From JACVRX01 sp035697245 (lineage in GTDB: Bacteria; Actinomycetota; Actinomycetes; Jiangellales; Jiangellaceae): DNA of 46,690 nucleotides. Below the pieces are notes generated by a model. The model did not search any database and was not told the origin of the DNA. It was given only the letters and a program-made list of their open reading frames with translations. Positions 7,677 through 16,176 of the stretch are shown piece by piece. How positions within the stretch are numbered: position 1 is the first letter of the stretch; each line of letters starts with the position of its first letter. Position numbers and translations under genes: made by a program. The stretch is taken from the NCBI GenBank assembly GCA_035697245.1, contig DASSDH010000076.1:1-46690 (forward strand). Reading direction: 5' to 3'.

Positions 7677-9044
7677 GTGCGGTTCTACGACAACGTGGTC
7701 GAGCTGGTCGGAAACACTCCGCTGGTTCGGCTGGGGCGGGTCGGGGCCGATGCCCCGGCCACCATGCTGGCGAAGATCGAGTACTTCAACCCGGGCGGCT
7801 CGGTCAAAGACCGGATCGCTCTGCGCATGGTCGAGCAGGCCGAAAGTGACGGCCGGATCAAGCCGGGTGGCACCATCGTCGAACCCACCAGCGGCAACAC
7901 CGGGGTGGGCCTGGCGCTAGTCGCGCAGCGTAAGAGCTACCGATGCGTTTTCGTCTGCCCGGACAAGGTCAGCGAGGACAAGCGCAACGTTCTCAAGGCG
8001 TATGGAGCCGAGGTCGTCGTCTGCCCGACCGCGGTGCCGCCGGATCATCCCGATTCCTACTACTCCGTTTCGGACCGGTTGGCGCGGGAGATCTCCGGCG
8101 CCTGGAAGCCCGACCAGTACGCCAACCCTGACAACCCCCGCTCGCACTACGAGACCACAGGCCCGGAAGTCTGGGACCAGACCGACGGCCGGGTGACTCA
8201 CTTCGTCGCCGGAATCGGCACCGGCGGCACGATCAGCGGGGCGGGTCGGTACCTCAAGGAGGTGTCCGGCGGCGCGGTTCGAGTCGTGGGCGCCGATCCC
8301 GAGGGGTCGGTCTACTCCGGCGGCTCCGGACGCCCGTACCTCGTCGAAGGTGTCGGCGAGGACTTCTGGCCGAAGACCTACGACCCGGACATCTGCGACG
8401 AGGTCGTCGCTGTGTCAGACCCGGACTCGTTCGCCATGACCCGGCGGCTGGCGCGCGAGGAGGGACTGCTCGTCGGCGGCTCATGCGGGATGGCGGTCGT
8501 TGCTGCTCTCACGGTGGCCGCCCGGGCCGGAGCGGACGATCTGGTCGTCGTCTTGCTGCCTGACGGCGGCCGTGGGTACTTGTCCAAGGTCTTCAACGAC
8601 GAGTGGATGGCGTCGTACGGGTTCGGCGGCCGGGTGGCTGACGGCACCACCGTCGGTGACGTGCTGCACCGCAAGTCCGGCGCGCTGCCCGCACTCGTGC
8701 ACACCCATCCGAATGAGACGGTCGCGCAGGCGGTCGCCATCCTGCGGGAGTACGCGGTCTCGCAGATGCCCGTCGTGCGCGCCGAGCCGCCGGTGATGGC
8801 GGCCGAAGTCGCCGGCTCGTTCGTCGAGCGGGACATCCTTGACGCGCTGTTCACCGGCCGGGCCCGGCTGACCGACGCAGTGGAGCAGCACATGTCCGCG
8901 TCGCTGCCGAGTGTGGGTACCGGTGAGCCGGTCGAGGCCGCTGTCGAGGAGCTGACCACGGCTGATGCGGTGCTGGTCCTCGACGACGGCAAGCCGGTCG
9001 GTGTGCTTACCCGCGCCGATCTGCTGGGTTACCTCGCAAGCTGA
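7677..9044 (+). CDS. cbs: Cystathionine beta-synthase
   Basis: A 455-residue enzyme of usual length that condenses homocysteine and serine (or O-acetylserine) to cystathionine using pyridoxal phosphate. The PLP lysine is Lys44 in GGSVKDR, the phosphate-contacting loop is TSGNTG at 71-76, and the GTGGTISG loop is near 183. From about residue 335 two CBS domains follow (one containing VAQAVAILREYAVSQMPV), which usually bind adenosyl ligands. There is no N-terminal heme domain. Together with metB 3.4 kb downstream it gives forward and reverse transsulfuration. GTG 7677 lacks a ribosome binding site and is probably leaderless. Confidence 0.92.
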   Translation: MRFYDNVVELVGNTPLVRLGRVGADAPATMLAKIEYFNPGGSVKDRIALRMVEQAESDGRIKPGGTIVEPTSGNTGVGLALVAQRKSYRCVFVCPDKVSEDKRNVLKAYGAEVVVCPTAVPPDHPDSYYSVSDRLAREISGAWKPDQYANPDNPRSHYETTGPEVWDQTDGRVTHFVAGIGTGGTISGAGRYLKEVSGGAVRVVGADPEGSVYSGGSGRPYLVEGVGEDFWPKTYDPDICDEVVAVSDPDSFAMTRRLAREEGLLVGGSCGMAVVAALTVAARAGADDLVVVLLPDGGRGYLSKVFNDEWMASYGFGGRVADGTTVGDVLHRKSGALPALVHTHPNETVAQAVAILREYAVSQMPVVRAEPPVMAAEVAGSFVERDILDALFTGRARLTDAVEQHMSASLPSVGTGEPVEAAVEELTTADAVLVLDDGKPVGVLTRADLLGYLAS

Positions 9045-9083
9045 CGCGCCAGCACCGTCCTCCCCTGATCAAGGAGACACGTC

Positions 9084-9743
9084 TCAGCGGCCCGCGCTAC
9101 CAACCGGGCAGGACACCCCCGTGCCGCCCAGCCCGCAGTAGCCGAAGGGGTTCTTGTCCAGATACTGCTGGTGGTAGTCCTCGGCGTACCAGAGTTCGCG
9201 CAACGGCAGGATCTCGGTGGTGACGGCGCCGAAGCCGGCTGCGCCCAGTGACGCCTCGTATGTCTTCCTCGACGCCTCCGCAGCGTCGCGCTGGGCCTCC
9301 GTCGTCCAGTAGATCGCCGAGCGGTACTGGGTGCCGACGTCGTTGCCCTGGCGCATGCCTTGCGTGGGATCGTGGCCCTCCCAGAACGCCTTCAGCACCC
9401 CGTCGAAGTCGATCTTCGCCGGGTCATAGACCACTCGGACGACCTCGGTGTGGCCGGTCCGTCCCGAGCAGACCTCTTCATAGGTCGGGTTGGGAGTGTG
9501 GCCCCCGGCGTAGCCCACGGCGGTGGTCCAAACTCCGGGCAGCTTCCAGAAGATCCGCTCGGCTCCCCAGAAGCAACCCATGCCGACGACGACCTCCTCG
9601 TAGCCGGTCGGCGCTGGTACGTCGATGGGTGTGCCCAGGATGGTGTGGGTGCCGGCCAACGCGAACGGTCGGGCGTCCCGTCCGGGCAGAGCTTGGTCGG
9701 CTGAAACCAGGCGGGACTTGGCGGCGCGGTCGAAGAGAAACAC
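9084..9743 (-). CDS. msrA: Peptide-methionine (S)-S-oxide reductase
   Basis: A 219-residue MsrA with the nucleophile Cys57 in GCFWG and conserved GYAGG, GHTEVV and FWEGHDPTQG blocks. C-terminal cysteines in FGYCG and VSCPVG can act as resolving residues. The first 45 residues are the N-terminal extension typical of actinobacterial MsrA. It repairs methionine-S-sulfoxide in proteins. GTG 9743 is chosen because GAAGGAG lies about 6 bases upstream; the frame continues upstream to 9821 without conserved sequence. It converges on cbs and is divergent from the dehydrogenase. Confidence 0.92.
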   Translation of the reverse strand: MFLFDRAAKSRLVSADQALPGRDARPFALAGTHTILGTPIDVPAPTGYEEVVVGMGCFWGAERIFWKLPGVWTTAVGYAGGHTPNPTYEEVCSGRTGHTEVVRVVYDPAKIDFDGVLKAFWEGHDPTQGMRQGNDVGTQYRSAIYWTTEAQRDAAEASRKTYEASLGAAGFGAVTTEILPLRELWYAEDYHQQYLDKNPFGYCGLGGTGVSCPVGSAGR

Positions 9744-9809
9744 GGGCGCTCCTTCACTGCTTGTGTCTGTTCCAACAACGCGCGGGCCAGCGGCGTTCCC
9801 GCTTCCGCC

Positions 9810-9815
9810 TACCCT
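9810..9815 (+). promoter_or_regulatory. Leaderless -10 box TACCCT of the SDR gene
   Basis: TACCCT, then 6 bases, then GTG at 9822. It would make the dehydrogenase/acyl-adenylating pair one leaderless transcript. Confidence 0.5.
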
Positions 9816-9821
9816 TGGCAC

Positions 9822-10790
9822 GTGGGCGGCGGCACAGCAAGGGGTGAGCCGTCGAGATTCACTCTTCCCAGACCGGCCCGGTCGGTGCTGGGACTGGTCT
9901 GGCCGCCTCCGGACGAGGCCGCGCTCCGAGCCGCGGTCGCCGGTCGGGTCGTCCTCATCACCGGGGCGTCGCGCGGCATCGGCGCGGCCAGCGCCCGGCG
10001 GCTCGCGACCGTGGGGGCGGTGGTCTTACTCGTCGCCCGTTCCACGGCCGACCTGGAGCGAGTCCGCACCGACATCCACGGTTCCGGTGGCGAGGCGCAC
10101 GCGTATTCGGCTGATCTCGCCGACCGGATGCAGGTCGCAACGCTGCTCACGCGGCTACGCGAGGACCACGACCACGTGGACGTTGTCATAAGCAACGCCG
10201 GCAAGTCGATCCGTCGCTCAATGGCGGAGTCGTATAACCGATTCCACGACGTGACCCGGACCATCGACCTCAATTATCTGGGCCCGGTGCAGTTGTTGCT
10301 CGGGCTACTGCCTGCCATGCGGGCCCGGCGCACGGGGCACCTGGTCAACGTGAGCTCTGTCAGCGCCGACATACCGGCTCCGTTCTGGGCTACGTACACA
10401 GGCTCGAAAATGGCTTTCGAGGCGTGGCTGCGTTGCGTTGCACCAGAGTTGCGAGCGGACGGCGTCGCGACCACGTCGATCCACTTCCCGTTGGTACACA
10501 CCGAGATGAGCGCCCCGATCTCGTTCTACCGATATTTACCCGGGATGACCGCCGACGAGGCGGCCGACGCGGTGTGCCGTGCGATCGCCTACCGGCCCCG
10601 GCTGATGAGCCCATGGTGGTCCCGCGCGGCCGGAGCCGTCAGCGCTGCGGCGCAGCCCGCGGCTGACGCCCTGATGACGGCCTATTACCAGGGCCAGCGG
10701 TCAGGTCGCCTGCAAGCTGCCGGGAAGGCGGCACGTCAGGCGGCTGAACGGATCACCGGCTCGCCGCCACGGCCCCGCGCCGGCCGATGA
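9822..10790 (+). CDS. Short-chain dehydrogenase/reductase
   Basis: A 322-residue SDR with the cofactor loop TGASRGIG at 47-54, NAG near 125, catalytic Ser in NVSSVS near 176 and the YTGSK motif (Tyr and Lys) near 192, so the active site is complete. About 40 residues precede the Rossmann fold and a basic, Arg-rich tail follows it, both longer than in minimal SDRs and possibly membrane-contacting. The stop overlaps the next start by four bases (ATGA), which links it functionally to an acyl-activating enzyme; together they probably handle a fatty-acyl or lipid substrate. Substrate and cofactor preference are not readable. Confidence 0.82.
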   Translation: MGGGTARGEPSRFTLPRPARSVLGLVWPPPDEAALRAAVAGRVVLITGASRGIGAASARRLATVGAVVLLVARSTADLERVRTDIHGSGGEAHAYSADLADRMQVATLLTRLREDHDHVDVVISNAGKSIRRSMAESYNRFHDVTRTIDLNYLGPVQLLLGLLPAMRARRTGHLVNVSSVSADIPAPFWATYTGSKMAFEAWLRCVAPELRADGVATTSIHFPLVHTEMSAPISFYRYLPGMTADEAADAVCRAIAYRPRLMSPWWSRAAGAVSAAAQPAADALMTAYYQGQRSGRLQAAGKAARQAAERITGSPPRPRAGR

Positions 10791-12400
10791 CGCCGTTGAC
10801 GCATCGGATCCGTGGCGCCGTCGACATCGCTCGCGACGGCGTGGCGGCGACCGTCGGAACAGGTCTGTTGAGGCCGGTCTCGCCGCAGCGAGCCGTGCGA
10901 GCGTGGCGGGCCGTTTCCCGATTCGGCTTGACGCTGGCGAGCGCTGCCGAACTGGCCGGCATTCGGTGGCCGGAGCGCGCTGCGATTCTCGACGAGCGCG
11001 GTCGCCTGACCTACGCCGAGCTGAACGCCGCGGCGACGGCGATGGCAAACGGGCTCCACCGGCTCGGTGCGCTGCGTCAGCACGATCGGCTCGGCATCCT
11101 CTGCCGCAACCACCGCGACTTCGTCCTTGCCGCTGTCGCCGGCGCGCGCCTCGGTGCGGATCTGGTCTTCCTCAGCACCGATCTGGGCGCTGCTGCCCTG
11201 GCGGGCGTGCTCGAGCGGGAGGCTGTGACGGCCGTTGTTCACGACCCGGAGTTCCGGCCCGTGCTCGATGGCAGCGGATTCACTGGTTGGCGGGTCGTCG
11301 GTGCGGACCTGCACGCGATCGTGACCAGCGATGCACCACCGGCACCGATCCCCCCTGAGCGTGGACGGCTGGTGGTGCTGACGTCGGGGACGACGGGGGT
11401 TCCGAAGGGTGCACCGCGCGATGTCGCACAGCTGCGAATGGGCCTCCCGGTGACCAGCCTGTTGGCCGGTCTGCGGCTGCGTTCCGGCGAGCCGATGCTG
11501 ATCCAGCCGCCGCTGTTCCACGGCTTCGGGCTCGGCTTTCTCGCCGCCGCGCTCACGTTGGGCTGCCCGGCGATCCTGCGCCGCCGCTGCGGCCCGCGGG
11601 AAGCGCTGGATCTGGTGCAGCGGCATTCGGCGACGGTGCTGGCCGGTGTTCCGGTTCTACTACACCGGATGATGGCGTTGCCGGCCGCCGATCGCGCCGC
11701 TCGCGACACGAGCTCACTGCGAGTGATCGTGTCGGGAGCTGCGCCGCTGCGTCCTGACCTGGCCCAGGCGGTGATGTCCGAGTTCGGTGACATCCTGTTC
11801 GACCTCTACGGCACGACCGAAGCTGGCTGGGCGACTCTCGCCACGCCGGCGGACCTGCGAGCCGCTCTCGGCACGGTGGGCCGGCCGGCTCATGGCGTCG
11901 CGGTCGCCGTGCTCGACGGGAACGGGTCATCCGTGCCGCCGGACCGGGTGGGGGAGATCTTTGTCGGCAGCGGACTGGCATTTCACGGGTACTCGGGCGG
12001 TGGCAGCCGGCGGACGGTCCGGAATCTGATGAGCACCGGCGACATGGGCTACCTGGATCGGAACGGCCTGCTGTTCGTCGTGGGGCGAGTCGACGACATG
12101 ATCGTCTCCGGCGGCGAGAACGTGTATCCACAGGAGGTCGAGGATCTGCTCGCAGCCCATCCGGCAGTGGCCGACGTGTCGGTGTTCGCGGTTGCCGACG
12201 ACGAGTTCGGCGAACGGCTAGCCGCCCGGGTCGTCGCGAAGGGTACTGTCACCGCGGAGCAGCTCCGCCGGTACGTCAGCGATGCGCTGGGCCGGCACAA
12301 GGTACCCCGGGACGTCGTGTTCGACAGTGCGCTCGAACGCACCAGTACCGGCAAGGTGCGCCGGCCTCGGCGGCAGACCGCCCAATCTGGCCGAGCCTGA
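10787..12400 (+). CDS. AMP-forming acyl-CoA synthetase / acyl-AMP ligase
   Basis: A 537-residue member of the ANL superfamily. The P-loop LTSGTTGVPKG lies near 198-208, LYGTTEAGW near 342, the ribose-binding STGD near 416, the hinge block GRVDDMIVSGGENVYP near 430-446, and the catalytic lysine in STGKVRR near 520. It should activate a carboxylate, most likely a fatty acid, as acyl-AMP and then transfer it to CoA. The ATG overlaps the SDR stop. It is a FadD-type protein in the broad sense; which paralogue cannot be told. metB begins 22 bases after its stop but has its own predicted promoter. Confidence 0.85.
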   Translation: MTPLTHRIRGAVDIARDGVAATVGTGLLRPVSPQRAVRAWRAVSRFGLTLASAAELAGIRWPERAAILDERGRLTYAELNAAATAMANGLHRLGALRQHDRLGILCRNHRDFVLAAVAGARLGADLVFLSTDLGAAALAGVLEREAVTAVVHDPEFRPVLDGSGFTGWRVVGADLHAIVTSDAPPAPIPPERGRLVVLTSGTTGVPKGAPRDVAQLRMGLPVTSLLAGLRLRSGEPMLIQPPLFHGFGLGFLAAALTLGCPAILRRRCGPREALDLVQRHSATVLAGVPVLLHRMMALPAADRAARDTSSLRVIVSGAAPLRPDLAQAVMSEFGDILFDLYGTTEAGWATLATPADLRAALGTVGRPAHGVAVAVLDGNGSSVPPDRVGEIFVGSGLAFHGYSGGGSRRTVRNLMSTGDMGYLDRNGLLFVVGRVDDMIVSGGENVYPQEVEDLLAAHPAVADVSVFAVADDEFGERLAARVVAKGTVTAEQLRRYVSDALGRHKVPRDVVFDSALERTSTGKVRRPRRQTAQSGRA

Positions 12401-12408
12401 CCTCGGCG

Positions 12409-12414
12409 TAGTCT
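12409..12414 (+). promoter_or_regulatory. Leaderless -10 box TAGTCT of metB
   Basis: TAGTCT, then 8 bases, then GTG at 12423. There is no room for a riboswitch or attenuator in the 22-base gap after the ligase gene. Confidence 0.45.
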
Positions 12415-12422
12415 CTGCGCTC

Positions 12423-13562
12423 GTGCACGGATTCGAGACGCTGGCCATCCACGCCGGGCAGGAACCCGACCCACGGACCGGTGCTGTCGTGCCGCCGATC
12501 TATGCGACGAGCACCTATGCGCAGGACGGCGTCGGCGGGACGCGGGAGGGCTACGAGTACAGCCGGACCGCCAACCCCACCCGCACCAGTCTGGAGGAGT
12601 GTCTGGCAACGCTCGAAGGAGGCAGTCGGGGGTTTGCGTTCGCGAGCGGCATGGCGGCCGAAGACACCTTGCTACGGGCAGTGCTCGAACCTGGCGACCA
12701 CATTGTCATTCCCAACGACGCGTATGGCGGCACATACCGGCTGGTCAGCAACGTCATCCAGAAATGGGGGGTGTCGTGGACGGCCGCGGACACGTCCGAC
12801 CTCGCGTCGGTTCAGGCAGCGCTGCAGCCGCGCACCCGGGTCATCTGGGTCGAAACGCCCACCAACCCGCTGCTGCGCATCGCAGACATCGCGGCGCTTG
12901 CGGGCATCGCGCACGGTGCCGCTGCACTCCTGGTCGTCGACAACACCTTCGCCACGCCCTACCTCCAGCAGCCGCTCGCCTTGGGCGCCGACGTCGTCGT
13001 GCACTCGACTACCAAGTACTGCGGCGGCCACTCCGACGTTGTCGGCGGCGCACTCGTCGTCGCAGACTCCGGGATCGGGGAGGAGCTCGCGTATCACCAG
13101 AACGCCCTGGGTGCCATAGCGGGTCCATTCGACGCGTGGCTCGTGCTGCGCGGCCTCCGCACTCTCGCCGTGCGGATGGATCGGCACTGCGACAACGCGG
13201 AACGAGTGGCCGGCCTGCTCATCGCGCATCCGCGGGTGACCGAGGTCTACTACCCCGGTTTGCCGAACCACCCAGGGCACGAGGTCGCCGCCAAGCAGAT
13301 GCGCCGGTTCGGTGGGATGGTGTCGTTCCGTGTCGAGGGTGGTGAGTTCGCGGCTCTCGAGGTGTGCAATCGGGCTCGGGTGTTCACGTTGGGCGAGTCC
13401 CTCGGCGGAGTCGAGTCATTGATCGAGCATCCCGCGCGGATGACCCATGCCAGCGTCTCCGGCAGCCCGCTCGAGGTGCCGTCCGATCTGGTCCGGCTCT
13501 CGGTGGGCATAGAGAGCGTCGAGGATCTCTGCGCCGACCTCAGTCAGGCTTTGTCGGGCTGA
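12423..13562 (+). CDS. metB: Cystathionine gamma-synthase (or gamma-lyase)
   Basis: A 379-residue protein of the Cys/Met-metabolism PLP family. The PLP lysine is Lys198 in HSTTKY, preceded by VDNTFATPYLQQPL, and YEYSRTANPTR near 40 supplies the phosphate-binding Tyr and Arg from the neighbouring subunit. The C-terminal SLGGVESLIEHPARMTHAS block is typical. It should join an activated homoserine ester with cysteine, or cleave cystathionine; sequence alone does not separate synthase from lyase. GTG 12423 starts the conserved HGFETLAIHAGQ N-terminus. Rv1079 sits in the same place relative to cbs. Confidence 0.9.
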   Translation: MHGFETLAIHAGQEPDPRTGAVVPPIYATSTYAQDGVGGTREGYEYSRTANPTRTSLEECLATLEGGSRGFAFASGMAAEDTLLRAVLEPGDHIVIPNDAYGGTYRLVSNVIQKWGVSWTAADTSDLASVQAALQPRTRVIWVETPTNPLLRIADIAALAGIAHGAAALLVVDNTFATPYLQQPLALGADVVVHSTTKYCGGHSDVVGGALVVADSGIGEELAYHQNALGAIAGPFDAWLVLRGLRTLAVRMDRHCDNAERVAGLLIAHPRVTEVYYPGLPNHPGHEVAAKQMRRFGGMVSFRVEGGEFAALEVCNRARVFTLGESLGGVESLIEHPARMTHASVSGSPLEVPSDLVRLSVGIESVEDLCADLSQALSG

Positions 13563-13598
13563 GATGCGGCGCCGGATGTCACCGCGCGTGACCTGCCT

Positions 13599-14573
13599 TC
13601 AGGCTCGCAGCCGGGCCAGTGCCTGCGATCCGACCAGCTCGATCGTCTTCATCGGGTCGACGCTGGCGACCTGAATGGCGACATAGTCGGCGCCGACGTC
13701 GCGCACGAGCGGCTGGTAAGCGTCGACCAACTCGTCGACGTCGCGAACGACCGTGAACTGCTCGAGGACCGCCGAGCGCGGCATCGCGTCGGCCCGTTCC
13801 CGCAGGATCGCCGGGTCGGCGACTTCGAGGCGGCCGGGCGCGCGCAGCCCGCGCATCGGCGCGAGCGCGGCCCACGCCTCGTCATCGTCTCGGGCGAGCA
13901 CGACCCATCGGGTCGCCATGATCGTCGTGCTGGCGCCACGGGCCGCCGCCGCCGATCGGTACGGCTCTATAACGGTCGCAAGCGTCGACGCGGGATCCTT
14001 GACGCTGGTGATGAGCCCGTCAGCGTGCTTACCGGCGAAGGTGGCCGATTTCGGCCCGCCAGCGGCCATCCACACCGGCACCTGACCGAGCGGAGGGCTG
14101 TACAACTTGGCGGAATGGGCCGCGTAGTAGGTGCCCTTGGAGTCGACCTTCTCTCCGTTGAGCAGCGAGACGATGATCCGCAGCGCCTCGTCCATCCGGG
14201 CGATGCGCTCGGCGTATCCAGGGAACTCGTAGCCGAGCGGCACCTCGTTGATCGCTTCGCCGGTGCCCACTCCCAACCGGAACCGGCCGCCCGACAGTCG
14301 GTCCACCGTCGCCGCTGCTTGGGCGATCAGCGCCGGGTGATAGCGGAACAGCGGCGCGGTGACGCTCGTGGCTAGCTCCACCCGAGTCGTGGCCTGCGCG
14401 ACGGCACCGAACCACGTCCAGGCGAAGCTTGCGGCAGAGGAGTCGTCGACCCACGGGTGGAAGTGGTCGGCCCCGGTCACCATGTCGAAGCCGGCCTGCT
14501 CGGCCAGTACGGCTTGTTCCAGCAGGTCCTCGGGCTGGTAGGACTCGTGACTGCACAGCCAGGCGAACCGCAT
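13599..14573 (-). CDS. LLM-class, probably F420-dependent, oxidoreductase
   Basis: A 324-residue luciferase-like monooxygenase-fold protein. The start MRFAWLCSHESYQPEDLLEQ, the GADHFHPWVDDS block near 35 and GRFRLGVGTGEAINE near 97 match the glucose-6-phosphate dehydrogenase (Fgd)-like branch that uses coenzyme F420. The substrate is not predictable. It starts 14 bases after the stop of the DHA2 exporter on the same strand, with GGAAGG upstream of the ATG, so exporter and oxidoreductase probably form an operon and may act on the same compound or stress. It converges on metB. Confidence 0.85.
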   Translation of the reverse strand: MRFAWLCSHESYQPEDLLEQAVLAEQAGFDMVTGADHFHPWVDDSSAASFAWTWFGAVAQATTRVELATSVTAPLFRYHPALIAQAAATVDRLSGGRFRLGVGTGEAINEVPLGYEFPGYAERIARMDEALRIIVSLLNGEKVDSKGTYYAAHSAKLYSPPLGQVPVWMAAGGPKSATFAGKHADGLITSVKDPASTLATVIEPYRSAAAARGASTTIMATRWVVLARDDDEAWAALAPMRGLRAPGRLEVADPAILRERADAMPRSAVLEQFTVVRDVDELVDAYQPLVRDVGADYVAIQVASVDPMKTIELVGSQALARLRA

Positions 14574-14587
14574 CGGTCATCCTTCCG

Positions 14588-16141
14588 CTATTCGGTCGCG
14601 AGAATCGGCGCCACGTCGGATGCTCCGCGCAGGGGCATCTCCGGGATGAAGAAGGCGGCCACCAGACCCACGGCAACGAACGGTACGGCGGTGAGGAAGA
14701 CGTCGTGCAGGGACTGTACCCACGCGTCGATGACGACGGCCTTGACCTCGGCCGGCAACGCCTGGATTGCCTTGACGTTGTTGGCGATCTCAGCCTCGTC
14801 GGCGCCGGCCGGGAGAATCCCACCGCCGGCAGCGGCCAGGTAGTGGCCCAACCGACTGGTCAGGACGGCCCCGAAGAGGGCGGTCCCGAATGCGGCGCCC
14901 ATCGAGCGGAAGAACGTGACGCTCGACGTCGCGGCGCCCATGTCCCGGCGGTCCACCGCGTTCTGGACGGCCGTGACGACGATCTGCATCGTGAACCCGA
15001 GACCGGCACCGAAGACGAAGAAGTAGGTCGCGATCAGCCGGTAGGGGGTCCGGGCGTCCAGTGTCGACATCAGGGCCATGGCAATGGCGATCACGGCGGC
15101 ACCCAGAATCGGGTAGATCCGGTACCGGCCGGTCCGGCTCACCCGCCGCCCGGACGAGATCGACGTCGTGAAGATGCCGGCGACCATCGGCAGCAGCGCG
15201 AGCCCGGATTCCGTCGGCGACATTCCCTGCACCACCTGCAGGTAGACCGGCAGGAAGATGATGCCGCCGAACATGGCAAGCCCCATGATGGCCGTGAACA
15301 CGATCGTCGGGGTGTACACCCGGTTTCTGAACAGCCGCATCGGAACGATCGGCTCGGCTGCCCTGAGCTCGACGACGACAAACAGCCCCGCGAGCATGAT
15401 TCCAGCGCCGAGCAAGGTCAGGGACAGCGGGTCGGTCCATCCGTACCGGGTGCCGGCCCACGCGGTGTAGAGCAGGATTGACGTGACGCTGGCCACGATC
15501 AGAGCGGCGCCGAGATAGTCGATCACGTGGTCACGGCGCACGGTCGGAATCTTCAGCGCTATCGACGTGACGATCAGCGCGGCGATCCCGATCGGGATGT
15601 TGATCCAGAAGATCCACTGCCACCCAGGCCCGCCCGTAAGCCACCCGCCCAGCAGTGGTCCGGCCACGCTGGAGACCCCGAACACCGCAGCGAAGTAGCC
15701 CTGGTACCGGCCGCGCTCGCGAGGCGCGATCACGTCACCGATGGTCGAGAGCGCGAGAGCGATCAGGCCGCCTGCACCCAGCCCCTGGACCGCTCGGCCG
15801 CCGATGAGCACCCCCATGCTGCCGGCCGCACCGGCAACAAGAGAGCCGACGAGGAACACGACGATGGCCGCCTGGAACATCGGCCGCCGGCCGTAGAGGT
15901 CGGAGATCTTGCCCCACAACGGCATGGAGGCGGTGGACGTCAACAGGTAGGCCGTGACTACCCACGACAGGTGGTCCAAGCCGCCAAGGTCACTGACAAT
16001 GCGGGGGAGCGCAGTCCCGACGATGCTCTGGTCCAGCGCAGCGAGGAACATCCCGGCCATCAGCCCGCTGAGCACACCCTGGATCTGGCGATGCGTCAAG
16101 TAGGTGTCGGTGTGCTCGTCGGCAGGCCTGGTCACCCTCAC
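14588..16141 (-). CDS. DHA2-family (14-helix) MFS drug exporter
   Basis: A 517-residue transporter with 14 predicted helices. Residues 20-75 give helix 1 and motif D (LDQSIVGTALPRI), followed by motif A (GKISDLYGRRP) near 75-85, and motif C (GPLLGGWLTGGPGWQWIFWINIP) near 163-185, all typical of EmrB/QacA proton antiporters. It should export hydrophobic or cationic compounds across the inner membrane. GTG 16141 gives the longest form; a CAGACT hexamer directly upstream would instead place a leaderless start at the in-frame GTG 16135. It is divergent from threonine ammonia-lyase across only 35 bases and is followed by the LLM gene. Confidence 0.88.
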   Translation of the reverse strand: MRVTRPADEHTDTYLTHRQIQGVLSGLMAGMFLAALDQSIVGTALPRIVSDLGGLDHLSWVVTAYLLTSTASMPLWGKISDLYGRRPMFQAAIVVFLVGSLVAGAAGSMGVLIGGRAVQGLGAGGLIALALSTIGDVIAPRERGRYQGYFAAVFGVSSVAGPLLGGWLTGGPGWQWIFWINIPIGIAALIVTSIALKIPTVRRDHVIDYLGAALIVASVTSILLYTAWAGTRYGWTDPLSLTLLGAGIMLAGLFVVVELRAAEPIVPMRLFRNRVYTPTIVFTAIMGLAMFGGIIFLPVYLQVVQGMSPTESGLALLPMVAGIFTTSISSGRRVSRTGRYRIYPILGAAVIAIAMALMSTLDARTPYRLIATYFFVFGAGLGFTMQIVVTAVQNAVDRRDMGAATSSVTFFRSMGAAFGTALFGAVLTSRLGHYLAAAGGGILPAGADEAEIANNVKAIQALPAEVKAVVIDAWVQSLHDVFLTAVPFVAVGLVAAFFIPEMPLRGASDVAPILATE

Positions 16142-16176
16142 AGTCTGCCGGTCTGGGTGGTGGCAGGATCGCCGGC

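Noticed and set aside
12401..12422. SAM or other riboswitch before metB
   Set aside because: Only 22 bases separate it from the upstream gene and the transcript seems to start at the GTG.
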